Notes: a model not told the origin generated them from the sequence alone. DNA of 64,000 nucleotides from Paenibacillus alvei DSM 29 (GCF_000293805.1 NZ_AMBZ01000001.1:186001-250000); one strand, 5' to 3'. Shown: positions 51,227 through 60,906, numbered from the stretch's first letter. Numbers and translations are program-made.

Positions 51227-51253
51227 TTAGCACTCCACCACATAGAGTGCTAA
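51227..51253 (-). promoter_or_regulatory. CIRCE element (HrcA operator) upstream of htpG
   Basis: TTAGCACTC and GAGTGCTAA separated by nine bases make a consensus-perfect CIRCE. It lies immediately downstream of the -10 box and about 70 bases before the htpG start, the usual place for HrcA repression of heat-shock genes such as groESL and dnaK. Confidence 0.95.
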
Positions 51254-51263
51254 CAATATATTT

Positions 51264-51292
51264 AGTGTACCTAGTCTATTTTTTGCTGTCAA
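51264..51292 (-). promoter_or_regulatory. Sigma-A promoter of htpG
   Basis: Minus strand TTGACA (51287-51292), 17-base spacer, TACACT (51264-51269). The transcription start would fall just ahead of or inside the CIRCE, as in other HrcA-regulated genes. Confidence 0.85.
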
Positions 51293-51374
51293 CTATATTA
51301 CGAACATAATTGGGAAATTCTGATTTCAACTTTCAATACCTATCTATTTCATTTACAAACTCTCAACTTTTTTC

Positions 51375-51427
51375 TTACATGTCCTTAACTCTTCCATTAC
51401 ATATCCTTAACAAGCGGTTGCTATAAT
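51375..51427 (+). promoter_or_regulatory. Pho-box-like PhoP site and promoter of the phytase-like gene
   Basis: Four hexamers TTACAT, TTAACT, TTACAT and TTAACA stand at 51375, 51385, 51397 and 51407, about one helical turn apart. They fit the Bacillus Pho-box pattern of TT(A/C/T)ACA repeats spaced by ~5 bases. A TATAAT at 51422-51427 follows, with no -35 other than the last repeats, as for PhoP-activated promoters. Binding by PhoP is inference from pattern and from the gene product. Confidence 0.65.
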
Positions 51428-51486
51428 CCAGGTGAATATGATAGGAACGCACATATTATAGATTCGCCTTATGGAGGGACATACAA

Positions 51487-52944
51487 ATGAAAAACAAAGC
51501 AATAATTGCGCTAGCTGCAGCAGCGCTCATATTGACCACTAGCACAGGAATTTCCTCTGTCCATGCAGCTGACAGTGTAATGCCGGCCAATCATATTACA
51601 TACACGAACAACGGCAAGATTGTAACTCCTGCCTCGCCTGCCGTCGAAGTCGACTCTCGCTTATATATGCCTCTACGTGCACTTGGTGAAGTCACTGGAA
51701 AATATGTAGATTGGGATGAATTCAGAGGCAGTGTTGCCTTGACGGACAAGCCTGAACTGACTGGAAAATATAAGCTCAATGCAGCGAACTTGGCTGAAGG
51801 CATTAAGATGGGCATTGGCTCTTCCTTGACGCATGTGCCCGGCGATCCTGACAATGTGTTCTACTCCACTGCCGACCGTGGACCGAACGGTCAAGTCGAA
51901 GCAGGCGGCAAAACTCGCCGGACGTTCCCGTTAGCAAGCTATACGCCGAGCTTATACAAGATTCAAATCGATCAAAGTGAAATTAAAATTTTGGGGCAAA
52001 TCCCGCTCAAGGTGAATGGCAAAAATCCGACGACCGGAAATGCGCATGTTACAGGACTCCCCAATATTAAAGGTCGTGATGAAGCCCCATTCGATGCAAA
52101 AGGGGAAAAAGGCCTCGCTTATGATCCTTACGGACTCGATATCGAGGGACTCGCCTATAATGCCAAGGATGACACGTTCTGGATTTCAGATGAATACGGT
52201 CCATCGATCGTGCATGTAAAGCGTGACGGTACGATTATTGAGCGCATTGTCCCGAAGGGATGGGCGGCTCAAGTATCTGCGCCGCTCGTTCCAGCTAGAG
52301 AAGTGCTGCCTGCTGTGTACAATAAGCTTCGTCAAAATCGCGGTGCTGAAGGTGTTGGCATCACGCCAGACGGCAAATATATGTTCATGTCGATGCAGAG
52401 CCCGCTTCGCAATCCAGACAAGTCTGCAGACAACTCGCGTCAACTGCGCATCATCAAGCTAGACCTAGCTACGTTACAGCCTGTTGCTGAGTATGTATAC
52501 ATGACGGAGGATGCCAAGCAGTTCACTGGCCTAGAGCAAGCGGACATTGTAATCTCCGACTTGGTAGCTGTCAACGAGAATACACTGTTGATTGATGAGC
52601 GTGACAAAAATGCAGGCGATAAAGCTCAATTGAAGCGCATCTATGCCGTCGATCTCACTACGGCTACAAACATTCTGGGCAAGTATGACGACGAGAAGGC
52701 TGGCGAAACGCTGGAGCAAATGTCTCTTGCCGATTTGAAGTTAAGCAATATTTTACCGCTGGCCAAGCGTACCGTGCTGGATGCTGTTGAACATAGGTAC
52801 CCTTATGAAAAAATAGAAGGCGTGTCCCTTGTCAATGGAAATACGCTGGTCATCGTCAACGACAATGACTTCGGTGTAGACAGCCCAACAGCCGATAATG
52901 GTACGGAGCTGTGGACGTTCAAGCTTCCTTATACCATTCGATAA
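51487..52944 (+). CDS. Secreted phytase-like esterase protein with copper-amine-oxidase-like N-terminal module
   Basis: A 485-residue exported protein. A signal peptide (~1-28, ending SVHA), a copper-amine-oxidase-N-like module (~35-90, SRLYMPLRALGEVTG) and an esterase-like phytase beta-propeller (DIEGLAYNAKDDTFWISDEYGPS, EGVGITPDGKYMFMSMQSPL, KIEGVSLVNGNTLVIVNDNDFG) follow in order. Its metal-binding Asp/Glu pattern is typical of this group, which is thought to release phosphate from organic esters, although few members have been tested. The Pho-box-like promoter supports a phosphate-scavenging role. ATG 51487 follows GGAGGGAC. Confidence 0.83.
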   Translation: MKNKAIIALAAAALILTTSTGISSVHAADSVMPANHITYTNNGKIVTPASPAVEVDSRLYMPLRALGEVTGKYVDWDEFRGSVALTDKPELTGKYKLNAANLAEGIKMGIGSSLTHVPGDPDNVFYSTADRGPNGQVEAGGKTRRTFPLASYTPSLYKIQIDQSEIKILGQIPLKVNGKNPTTGNAHVTGLPNIKGRDEAPFDAKGEKGLAYDPYGLDIEGLAYNAKDDTFWISDEYGPSIVHVKRDGTIIERIVPKGWAAQVSAPLVPAREVLPAVYNKLRQNRGAEGVGITPDGKYMFMSMQSPLRNPDKSADNSRQLRIIKLDLATLQPVAEYVYMTEDAKQFTGLEQADIVISDLVAVNENTLLIDERDKNAGDKAQLKRIYAVDLTTATNILGKYDDEKAGETLEQMSLADLKLSNILPLAKRTVLDAVEHRYPYEKIEGVSLVNGNTLVIVNDNDFGVDSPTADNGTELWTFKLPYTIR

Positions 52945-52959
52945 TATTTCCACCAATTG

Positions 52960-53005
52960 CAGCACCTCGGAACCGACACTTTCGTCGATCCGGGGTGTTA
53001 ATGTA
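52960..53005 (+). terminator. Terminator of phytase-like gene
   Basis: GCACCTCGG and CCGGGGTGT arms with inner GAC/GTC pairs; the hairpin is long and begins about 15 bases past the stop. The T-run is weak. The remaining 115 bases up to 53119 hold the promoter region of the first S9 peptidase. Confidence 0.5.
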
Positions 53006-53119
53006 TATTTCACACGATTCCAAGTAAGCTACCTCTTATATGCAAATGATCCAATACTAAACAGGTAACTCTAACATATACATATATGGGTCTGTACATA
53101 TAAGGAGGTTATTCAAGCA

Positions 53120-55471
53120 ATGAGAAAGCAAATCCTATCCGCCACGCTTGCTGCACTGCTCGCTGCATCATTCCCGCTCACCGTTATCGCACAAGAGAAA
53201 ACCGCTGCTGCAACATGGTACACAGAAGGGATCCAATCCCTCATCTCCAAAGACATCCTTTCCGATCAGGCAAAGCCAACATCCACCGTCCCGGTTAAGG
53301 ATTTCATACGCTACGCTGCACTATCGTTCACCTACCAGCATGGAATTGATCCGCTGAAGGCAGCTGAGAATGAAGGCTGGATCACAGCTGATGAGTTCAC
53401 ATCCCCCGATGCTCCGATTACACGCGGAGAGCTCGCCCGTATCCTCGTGCGCGCCTATGATTCCGAGGAACGGGAACACAGCGAAAAAACATTGGCCGAG
53501 TATACGCAGCGTGCGAAAGCTCTAGGCTTGCTTATCGGGTATCCGGATGGCAGCCTGCACGAAAATAAAAATGCAACGATTGGCGAGGCCGCCTCAGCAC
53601 TAAGCAATCTGCGTAAGCTCCGGCTAGCTCAAATCGACAACAAGGGTGTGCCGCTCATTTCTGTTGAGGATTTCATGCGCAACCCAGGCAATTTCTCGTA
53701 TCAGTTGTCCACAGACGGCAACCATATCTCCTACGCAGCGCCATGGGAGAGCCGGATGAATGTATTTGTGAAGAAGATGGATGGCTCCAGCGAGCCTACT
53801 CGTGTCACAAGCTCCAAAGACCGCGATATTGCCGGCTTCTTCTGGAAGGGCGATCACATTCTTTATTTGAAGGATAAGGGCGGAGATGAGAACTACCATT
53901 TATATTCGGCAGCCTTCAATGGCAATGCGGAAAAGGATCTGACACCATTCAATAAGGTTCGAGTCGGCATAGTCAACATACTTTCCAATGTGAAGGACGA
54001 AATTCTGATTACGATGAACAAGGATAATGCGAAAGCATTCGATGTATATAAGCTGAACGTGAAGACAGGGGCAACCAAGCTTGTAGCGAAAAACCCTGGC
54101 AACATTCAAGCCTGGATTGCCGATCATAATGGCGCCATCCGTATGGCGGTAGCTTCTGACGGACTTGAAGGAGCCATACTGTATCGCGATTCTGAGGATG
54201 CTGAATTTAAACCGTTTATCAAAATCGATTCAGGGGATACGGTCAATCCGCTTGGCTTCACGAAAGACAATAAACACATTTATGCGATTACGAATAAGGG
54301 GCGCGATAAAACTGCGCTCGTCCAATACGACCTGCAAGGCAAGGAACAGCTTATCTATTCCCATCCTGAGGTTGATCTGGATCGTGCGGTGTATGACGAC
54401 AAGCAGGATAAGCTGCTCATGGCTTCTTATGTGACAGACAAGACGCATCTTAACTTCTTCGATGCCGGTTTCGAAGCTCTGCACCACAAGCTCCAAACCA
54501 AATTACATGCATCGGAAAGCGAAGTTCATATTACGGATTACAACGAGGACAGAACGAAATTTATCGTCGCTGTATCCACTGACAAGGTTCAAGGCAAATA
54601 CTATTACTACAATTCGACAACCGATCAACTGACCTTGCTTACGACATTAAGCGACTGGCTGAAGCCTAAAAATCTGGCCGACATGTACCCAATCTCCTAT
54701 AAGAGCAGAGATGGCTTAACCATTCATGGCTATTTGACATTGCCTAAAAATAAACGCCCTGAGAATCTGCCGCTGATCGTCAATCCACACGGAGGGCCTT
54801 GGGCACGTGACAAGTGGGGCTTCAATCCGGAAGTCCAACTGCTCGCGAACCGGGGCTATGCCGTGCTTCAGATGAATTTCCGTTCGTCCACCGGCTACGG
54901 GAAAGCATTTATCGACGCAGGTGATAAGCAATGGGGACGCGATATTCAAAATGACATTACAGACGGCGTCAAATGGGCAATCAAGCAAGGCATTGCAGAT
55001 CCAAACCGCGTCGGCATTTACGGCGCGTCATTCGGCGGATACGCTACACTTGCCGGCATTACCTTCACGCCTAACCTCTATGCAGCAGCCGTCGATTATG
55101 TGGGGGTGTCCAACATCTTCACTCTACTGAATACGCTGCCCCCTTATTGGGAAGCGAACCGCAATATGTTCTATGCACGGATCGGGCATCCTGAAAAGGA
55201 TAAGGAGCTGCTTAAGGCTGCATCTCCTGTATTCCATGCAGATAAGATCATTACACCGCTCTTCGTCGCACAAGGAGCAAATGATCCGCGCGTGAATAAA
55301 GCTGAATCCGATCAGATTGTAGACGCACTCAAGAAAAGAGGCATCGATGTGCAGTACATGGTGAAAGACAATGAAGGCCACGGCTTCCAGAATGAAGAGA
55401 ACCGCATCGACTTTTACAATGCCATGATCAAGTTCTTGGATACCCATTTAAAAAATAGTCCCCATTCATAA
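53120..55471 (+). CDS. Exported S9 family peptidase with SLH-like N-terminus (tandem copy 1)
   Basis: A 783-residue protein. A signal peptide (~1-25) is followed by S-layer-homology-like segments (~35-180; GYPDGSLHE is the familiar SLH signature), a beta-propeller (~200-520) and a prolyl-oligopeptidase hydrolase domain (~540-780). The catalytic triad is Ser637 (GASFGGYA), Asp722 (GANDPRV) and His754 (EGHGF). S9 peptidases remove dipeptides or acyl-aminoacids from short peptides. The SLH-like modules suggest attachment to the wall. ATG 53120 follows AAGGAGG. A close paralogue follows in tandem. Confidence 0.88.
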   Translation: MRKQILSATLAALLAASFPLTVIAQEKTAAATWYTEGIQSLISKDILSDQAKPTSTVPVKDFIRYAALSFTYQHGIDPLKAAENEGWITADEFTSPDAPITRGELARILVRAYDSEEREHSEKTLAEYTQRAKALGLLIGYPDGSLHENKNATIGEAASALSNLRKLRLAQIDNKGVPLISVEDFMRNPGNFSYQLSTDGNHISYAAPWESRMNVFVKKMDGSSEPTRVTSSKDRDIAGFFWKGDHILYLKDKGGDENYHLYSAAFNGNAEKDLTPFNKVRVGIVNILSNVKDEILITMNKDNAKAFDVYKLNVKTGATKLVAKNPGNIQAWIADHNGAIRMAVASDGLEGAILYRDSEDAEFKPFIKIDSGDTVNPLGFTKDNKHIYAITNKGRDKTALVQYDLQGKEQLIYSHPEVDLDRAVYDDKQDKLLMASYVTDKTHLNFFDAGFEALHHKLQTKLHASESEVHITDYNEDRTKFIVAVSTDKVQGKYYYYNSTTDQLTLLTTLSDWLKPKNLADMYPISYKSRDGLTIHGYLTLPKNKRPENLPLIVNPHGGPWARDKWGFNPEVQLLANRGYAVLQMNFRSSTGYGKAFIDAGDKQWGRDIQNDITDGVKWAIKQGIADPNRVGIYGASFGGYATLAGITFTPNLYAAAVDYVGVSNIFTLLNTLPPYWEANRNMFYARIGHPEKDKELLKAASPVFHADKIITPLFVAQGANDPRVNKAESDQIVDALKKRGIDVQYMVKDNEGHGFQNEENRIDFYNAMIKFLDTHLKNSPHS

Positions 55472-55506
55472 AAGGGCTCTTTCCCATAAGAAAGGGCCTT
55501 TTTATG
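55472..55506 (+). terminator. Terminator between the tandem S9 peptidase genes
   Basis: AAAAGGGC ... GCCTTTTT with an inner CTTTC/GAAAG pair and a terminal T-run, directly behind the first stop codon. It makes separate transcription of the two copies likely. Confidence 0.75.
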
Positions 55507-55638
55507 AATAAATGACGATGAATAAAAACAATATCTCCTTTCTAACTGTTATATTTTACATGAATCCTGCAATCCCAATATTTACGTATATATTTGGAGT
55601 AGTTTAAATTATGAACATATACAAAGGGGTTCAGGTCA

Positions 55639-57969
55639 TTGAAAAAGAAATGGATTGCTGCCTCACTTGCAGCTGTGCTTGCTGCATCACTGCCGGCGTC
55701 TGTCATGGCGCAGAAGCCAACCGAAGCTACAATTTGGTACCAAAATGGGATTCATGCGCTTACGTCCAAAGGAATTTTGGATGAACATGCAAAGCTGACG
55801 TCTACGGTCTCCGTAGACGAATTTGTCCGCCTTGCCGTCTTGACGCTCACGTACCAACACGGCATCGAGCCGATGAAGGCTGCTAAAAATGCAGGTTTGG
55901 TAGCTGACGGGGATTTCACATCTCTTGATGCGCCGATTAAGCGCGGCGAGATTGCCCGCATTCTCGTTCGTGCGCTTGGCAAGGAGCAAGACGAGAAGAG
56001 CTTGACCGATTACGCGGAACGCGCCAAGACGCTGGGCTTACTCAAGGGATTCCCTGATGGGAAACTGCATGAGAATAACGCTGCAACGCTGCGCGAGGCT
56101 GCATCCGCACTTGAGAACGTTGTAAAGCTGAGCCGATCCGGTATCGACAATAAGGGGGTGCCGCAAATTTCCGTCGAGGATTTCATGCGCAACCCTGGAA
56201 GCTTTTCCTATCAGCTTTCTCCGGACGGCAATTATATTTCCTATGCAGCGGCGTGGGAAAATCGCGCGAATGTCTTCGTACAGAAGATGGACGGTTCCAG
56301 TGAAACGGTACGCGTAACGAGCTCCAAGGATCGCGATATTTCCGGCTTCTTCTGGAAAGGCGATCATATCCTCTACTTGAAGGATAAGGGCGGAGACGAG
56401 AACTTCCACCTGTACTCGGCGGCGTTCAACGGCAATGAAGAAAAGGATTTAACGCCATTCGATAAAGTTCGTGTCGGCGTAGTCAGCACACTGTCCGGCG
56501 TTAAGGACGAGATTCTCGTCTCTATGAACAAGGAAAACGCCAAGGCATTTGACGTGTACAACCTGAACATCAAGACAGGCGAAACGAAGCTTGTCGCGAA
56601 AAATCCGGGCGACATTCAAGAATGGATTGCCGACCATGACGGCAAAATTCGTCTTGCCGTTGCTTCAGACGGCATCGAAGGTGTCGTATTGTACCGGGCT
56701 ACAGAGGAAGAAGAATTCAAGCCATTCATTACGACATCAGGCGGCGACACCGTTAGCCCGCTCGGCTTCACCAAGGACGACAAAACGATCTATGCCGTTT
56801 CGAATAAAGGACGCGACAAATCCGCGCTCGTCAAGTACGATCTTCAGGGCAACGAGCAGTTGATCTATTCCCATCCGGACGTCGATTTGGCAGGAGCGGT
56901 GTATGACCATAAGCAGGATAAACTGCTCATGACTGCCTATATAACGGATAAAGTACATGCGAAATTCTTTGATGAATCATTCGAGGCTTTGCATAAAAAG
57001 CTGCAGCACAAGCTGCAAGCAACAGAAAGCGAAATCGGCATCAACGACTACAATGAAGACAAAACAAAGCTCATCGTCAGCCTATCCAATGATAAGGTGC
57101 AGGGCAAATACTATTACTATGATTCTACAACGGATCAATTGACGCTGCTCGCCAACCTGAGTGACTGGCTCAATCCAGAACAGATGGCGGACATGCACCC
57201 GATCTCCTATAAGAGCAGAGACGGCTTGACGATTCATGGCTACTTAACATTGCCGAAGAATAAGACGCCGGAGAATCTCCCTCTGATCGTGAATCCGCAT
57301 GGCGGTCCATGGACCCGCGACATGTGGGGCTTCAATACGGAGGCTCAGCTGCTGGCTAATCGCGGATATGCCGTTCTGCAAGTCAATTTCCGCTCCTCTA
57401 CGGGTTACGGAAAAGCATTCATCGACGCCGGCAACAAGCAGTGGGGCCGCAACATTCAAAATGACATCACGGATGGCGTACAATGGGCAATCAAGCAAGG
57501 CATCGCCGATCCGAAGCGCGTCGGCATTTACGGTGCATCATTCGGCGGATATGCGACATTAGCCGGCATCACGTTTACGCCAGACATGTATGCAGCCGCC
57601 GTCGATTATGTCGGGGTATCCAACATCTTCACCCTGCTTGATACATTGCCGCCTTATTGGGAAGCGAACCGCAACATGTTCTATGAGCGCATCGGTCATC
57701 CGGAGAAGGACAAAGACATGCTGAAGGCCGCATCTCCTGTATTCCATGCGGACAAAATCGTGACACCGCTCTTTGTTGCGCAGGGCGCCAATGATCCGCG
57801 CGTGAACAAAGCAGAGTCCGATCAAATCGTCGAGGCCCTCAAGAAGAGAGGCGTAGACGTTGAATATATGGTGAAGGACAACGAAGGCCACGGCTTCAAC
57901 AATGAGGAAAATCGCATCGAATTCTACAATGCCATGGTGAAGTTTTTGAATACACATCTGAAACCTTGA
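55639..57969 (+). CDS. Exported S9 family peptidase with SLH-like N-terminus (tandem copy 2)
   Basis: A 776-residue paralogue of the preceding gene with the same order: signal peptide, SLH-like stretch (GFPDGKLHE), beta-propeller, hydrolase domain. The nucleophile is Ser634 (GASFGGYA); GANDPRV and EGHGF supply Asp and His. Long blocks are nearly identical (ITPLFVAQGANDPRVNKAES against VTPLFVAQGANDPRVNKAES), so the duplication is fairly recent or under strong conservation. The start is TTG 55639 after AAAGGGG; no ATG fits. It is followed by a strong terminator. Whether the copies have different substrates is unknown. Confidence 0.88.
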   Translation: MKKKWIAASLAAVLAASLPASVMAQKPTEATIWYQNGIHALTSKGILDEHAKLTSTVSVDEFVRLAVLTLTYQHGIEPMKAAKNAGLVADGDFTSLDAPIKRGEIARILVRALGKEQDEKSLTDYAERAKTLGLLKGFPDGKLHENNAATLREAASALENVVKLSRSGIDNKGVPQISVEDFMRNPGSFSYQLSPDGNYISYAAAWENRANVFVQKMDGSSETVRVTSSKDRDISGFFWKGDHILYLKDKGGDENFHLYSAAFNGNEEKDLTPFDKVRVGVVSTLSGVKDEILVSMNKENAKAFDVYNLNIKTGETKLVAKNPGDIQEWIADHDGKIRLAVASDGIEGVVLYRATEEEEFKPFITTSGGDTVSPLGFTKDDKTIYAVSNKGRDKSALVKYDLQGNEQLIYSHPDVDLAGAVYDHKQDKLLMTAYITDKVHAKFFDESFEALHKKLQHKLQATESEIGINDYNEDKTKLIVSLSNDKVQGKYYYYDSTTDQLTLLANLSDWLNPEQMADMHPISYKSRDGLTIHGYLTLPKNKTPENLPLIVNPHGGPWTRDMWGFNTEAQLLANRGYAVLQVNFRSSTGYGKAFIDAGNKQWGRNIQNDITDGVQWAIKQGIADPKRVGIYGASFGGYATLAGITFTPDMYAAAVDYVGVSNIFTLLDTLPPYWEANRNMFYERIGHPEKDKDMLKAASPVFHADKIVTPLFVAQGANDPRVNKAESDQIVEALKKRGVDVEYMVKDNEGHGFNNEENRIEFYNAMVKFLNTHLKP

Positions 57970-58005
57970 TTCGTATCACCTGGACGTATTTGCCATCAAT
58001 AATGT

Positions 58006-58064
58006 AAAAAAGATCGGGTTTCAGCAGTCAGATGTCTCTGATGCGCTGAACCCGATCTTTCTTA
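58006..58064. terminator. Terminator between S9 peptidase copy 2 and AraC gene
   Basis: AAAGATCGGGTT ... AACCCGATCTTT with inner CAGC/GCTG and CAGA/TCTG pairs, T-rich on both outer sides. It serves the peptidase gene and may also end the converging AraC transcript. The rest of 58065-58232 is empty. Confidence 0.85.
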
Positions 58065-58232
58065 TTTTCACTATCCATATCTCTCCATACGATGCAGCTA
58101 TAGCTGCTCACTACTTACTAGGAGCTATCCCTCCCTATTTGCTGCTCATCCCATCTATCTACTGAGGGCAAGGGTTCACAATTTTTTCTATCATTTCACA
58201 TGGCATCATACACACTCTGGGTCTGAGTTCAT

Positions 58233-59183
58233 CTACGTATGCTGCCACACAGACAAAGCGTTCTTTTTGAAATGACTCGGTGTGACTCCTGTCTTGCGCT
58301 TAAAAACTCGGGAAAAATACGGAACGTCATTAAAACCCACTTGGAAACATATATCCGTTACCGACATATCGGTATCGAGCAGCATGGCGGCCGCCTTGTG
58401 AATCCGAAAATCGACCAAATAATCATTATATGTTTTGCCAGTGAAGCGCTTAAATAAATCACAGAAGTACGTCTTCGAAATATTAAATCTGCGGCATATC
58501 AGTTCCAAGCGAAGCTCCTCATTATAATGCTCATGAATATAATGAATCGCTGCCGTCATTAATTCCTTAAATTTGCCCAACCGGTCATCTGCATCATCGG
58601 AATGGCGCTGTCGATCCATCTCTCGTACTAGCAGTGTCATCAGCTTCAGCAAGTCCGCCTTGAGCACCAGTTCATAATAACGGTTGCCCTGTTGATACTC
58701 GTCCAGCATATCATGTAAAATCTTCGATACTTCCATATCGGTTGCGCCAGACAGCGCCACCTTCGGGGTCACATGCTCCTCATCCAGCATGAACTGCTCC
58801 AGATAGGAGTAGTCGAACTTGCCCCTGCTGCCATTGTGCGGCTGGTACTGCTCATCAATGAAATGCGGGAGGAACTCAAGACCGATAATATCAATTCCCT
58901 GACCAGGCACCAATGTCACACGATGAACAGCATAAGGAGGAATAACAAAAATATTGCCCTTCACCATTCGGTACGTACGATTATTAATCGTATGCATGAA
59001 CTCGCCCTTCACCACATACCAAATTTGAAAATAGTCATGCGTATGATCACGTATGCTGCCGCCAGCTTGGTTCCATCGATAAATTTTAAAAGGCAGCGGT
59101 GTTCCGATCTCGCTCTCAGCACGATAAAATTGGACTTTCTGTGGCATGGGCTTCTGCATCAACTCACGACGCTCGAGCATCAT
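58233..59183 (-). CDS. AraC family transcriptional regulator
   Basis: A 316-residue regulator. The N-terminal cupin (residues ~30-110, HTHDYFQIWYVVKGEFMHTI, MVKGNIFVIPPYAVHRV) is a typical sugar-sensing AraC arm. Two C-terminal HTH motifs follow (LELICRRFNISKTYFCDLFK and VTDICFQVGFNDVPYFSRVF). The start is ATG 59183 after AAGGAGGGGG; upstream ATGs lack such a site. It is not next to an obvious target, the adjacent genes being a peptidase and an esterase. The ligand is probably a carbohydrate, by family resemblance only. Confidence 0.86.
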   Translation of the reverse strand: MMLERRELMQKPMPQKVQFYRAESEIGTPLPFKIYRWNQAGGSIRDHTHDYFQIWYVVKGEFMHTINNRTYRMVKGNIFVIPPYAVHRVTLVPGQGIDIIGLEFLPHFIDEQYQPHNGSRGKFDYSYLEQFMLDEEHVTPKVALSGATDMEVSKILHDMLDEYQQGNRYYELVLKADLLKLMTLLVREMDRQRHSDDADDRLGKFKELMTAAIHYIHEHYNEELRLELICRRFNISKTYFCDLFKRFTGKTYNDYLVDFRIHKAAAMLLDTDMSVTDICFQVGFNDVPYFSRVFKRKTGVTPSHFKKNALSVWQHT

Positions 59184-59343
59184 CGGTTCCCCCTCCTTCC
59201 TCAGCCTCTGCTTCATGTCCTTCCCATCCAAGTCAGACTGGAAAAGAATACTCTCCTATCATATCATGATTGGCTGAACAGGAGATAACGTAAGTGGAAT
59301 GCGAGGGGAAATAGCAGGAAAATCCCCTTTCTCAGATATGCAA

Positions 59344-59376
59344 AAAAAGGAGCTGCATCCCCTATGCAGCCCCTCA
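59344..59376 (-). terminator. Terminator of erythromycin esterase-like gene
   Basis: Minus strand GGGGCTGCAT, 4-base loop, ATGCAGCTCC then TTTTTTTGC. It lies about 10 bases past the stop. Confidence 0.85.
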
Positions 59377-59385
59377 TTTCCAGCC

Positions 59386-60798
59386 TTATTTCGCTATTCG
59401 CTGTGACGGGTGAATCGTATCAACGAATAATATACCGTCATATTGCTCACGAACGATCATCGTTTCTTCAAGCATGCCCCACGCCTTGGCAATACGAGGG
59501 GTGAACATCCATGATGTACGCGGGTCAAGCTTAACTTGCATGAGATCAAGGAACTGATAGGCATGACCTCCCGCCTTCAGCAGCTCTTCTATACTTCCTT
59601 CATTGTGAGGTTGTGAAATTCGCTCGGTTTCCTTGCTGTTCTTGCTGGAGCTTCCCTGATAAGCATACAGACCGATCACATAATTGTCCTTCCGCAGCGA
59701 GAACGGCAGCATCTCTCCCATCGTTGGATAAGGATTATTGTCGAAGCCGAAGCCATTATGCTCAGTCACCATCGTCGAGTTATGCTTCCGTACATGATAA
59801 TTGTGTCCCCATACGATGATCTTCTTATCTGGATACAGTTGCTCCGCAAGCCATGCCGCATTGCTCGCCATCTGCTGATCCCGTATATAACTTGCTTCTT
59901 TCATTTGGCGCTCAGGTTCAATACCGGCGAACAGTTTCACCATTCGTCCACAGTACGTTTCCAGCATATCGATCCGGTTCTGCAACACACGTTCCGTGAC
60001 TGTCACCAGCTCCGGATGCTCTGGATACACAGCCTGCAGCTTCACTTTGTTTTCCCTTAGAAACATCTGAAACAGGCGATACTTCGCAATCAGTTGAGGT
60101 TGTTCTCGATTGAAGCGATCCATGTCGTTATAAGTATGTACTTTCAAATACCAACGTTCCGTTTGCACAAACGATACCGCTTTACTCTTGTCTGCATGCG
60201 CGAACCATTTCTCCATGAAGGTAATAAACGGCTCTGTAGTACCTTGCACATCAATCCCCGTCAATATGAGCGGTCGTGTTGTCTTGCTTTGCTCTACGAT
60301 ATATTCAAAGAGCGGCAAGTTCTCCTCGACCTGCCATACGCCAAAAATGGAGTTCTTCATCATTTCAGCAGGTGTATGATTGCGGGCTTGTACAAATGCG
60401 GCAGTCGCCTCGCCCAGATTCGATTCAAAAGCGAGGACATCGTACCCAAGCTGCTCATGCAAAAATTGAACCAGCCGAACCTTCACCGAATTATATTCCG
60501 CTGCACCATGCGATGCTTCTCCTAAGCTGATCAGGCGTTTATGCTGCAATAGCGGCTTCAGAAATTGTAAATCCTTGAATCGTTCAGCAGCCTTCCGATC
60601 TTTATCAAAGTTTACAACGCCCCCTGCAATCGGCTTCACATGTTCCTTCACCCACTGCTTCCATTGTGCGATTACGATTGCACTTGCCTTTCCTGCTTCT
60701 TCCGTGTCCGCACTGCTGGCTGCTGCATTGCTGCTTATAGAGGCGCCAGCAATTATGCAAGCTGCTCCGATTGCGAACACTCGCTTCCATCCTATCAT
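59386..60798 (-). CDS. Exported erythromycin esterase family protein
   Basis: A 470-residue protein. A signal peptide or anchor (~1-25, VFAIGAACIIAGASISSNAA) is followed by the erythromycin esterase fold. The conserved GEASHG (~88-93) supplies the active-site His and Glu, and VWGHNYHVRKH (~305-315) the second His cluster. Family members of this length in Paenibacillus are exported and of unknown substrate, so resistance to macrolides is not implied. The start is ATG 60798 behind GGTGGAG; an upstream ATG at 60867 adds a basic, non-signal stretch. It is monocistronic. Confidence 0.8.
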   Translation of the reverse strand: MIGWKRVFAIGAACIIAGASISSNAAASSADTEEAGKASAIVIAQWKQWVKEHVKPIAGGVVNFDKDRKAAERFKDLQFLKPLLQHKRLISLGEASHGAAEYNSVKVRLVQFLHEQLGYDVLAFESNLGEATAAFVQARNHTPAEMMKNSIFGVWQVEENLPLFEYIVEQSKTTRPLILTGIDVQGTTEPFITFMEKWFAHADKSKAVSFVQTERWYLKVHTYNDMDRFNREQPQLIAKYRLFQMFLRENKVKLQAVYPEHPELVTVTERVLQNRIDMLETYCGRMVKLFAGIEPERQMKEASYIRDQQMASNAAWLAEQLYPDKKIIVWGHNYHVRKHNSTMVTEHNGFGFDNNPYPTMGEMLPFSLRKDNYVIGLYAYQGSSSKNSKETERISQPHNEGSIEELLKAGGHAYQFLDLMQVKLDPRTSWMFTPRIAKAWGMLEETMIVREQYDGILFVDTIHPSQRIAK

Positions 60799-60906
60799 TC
60801 GCTCCACCTTCCGGTTAGGTCTAGTTGTTCTCACATGGACAGCATATCTCGGGAAGGTTAAATTCATGGATGGATCTCGTTTAATTCTTGTTTAAAGGAA
60901 GAAATG

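Noticed and set aside
59386-60798. Macrolide resistance gene
   Set aside because: The protein belongs to the erythromycin esterase family but is exported and of a branch without shown activity on macrolides.
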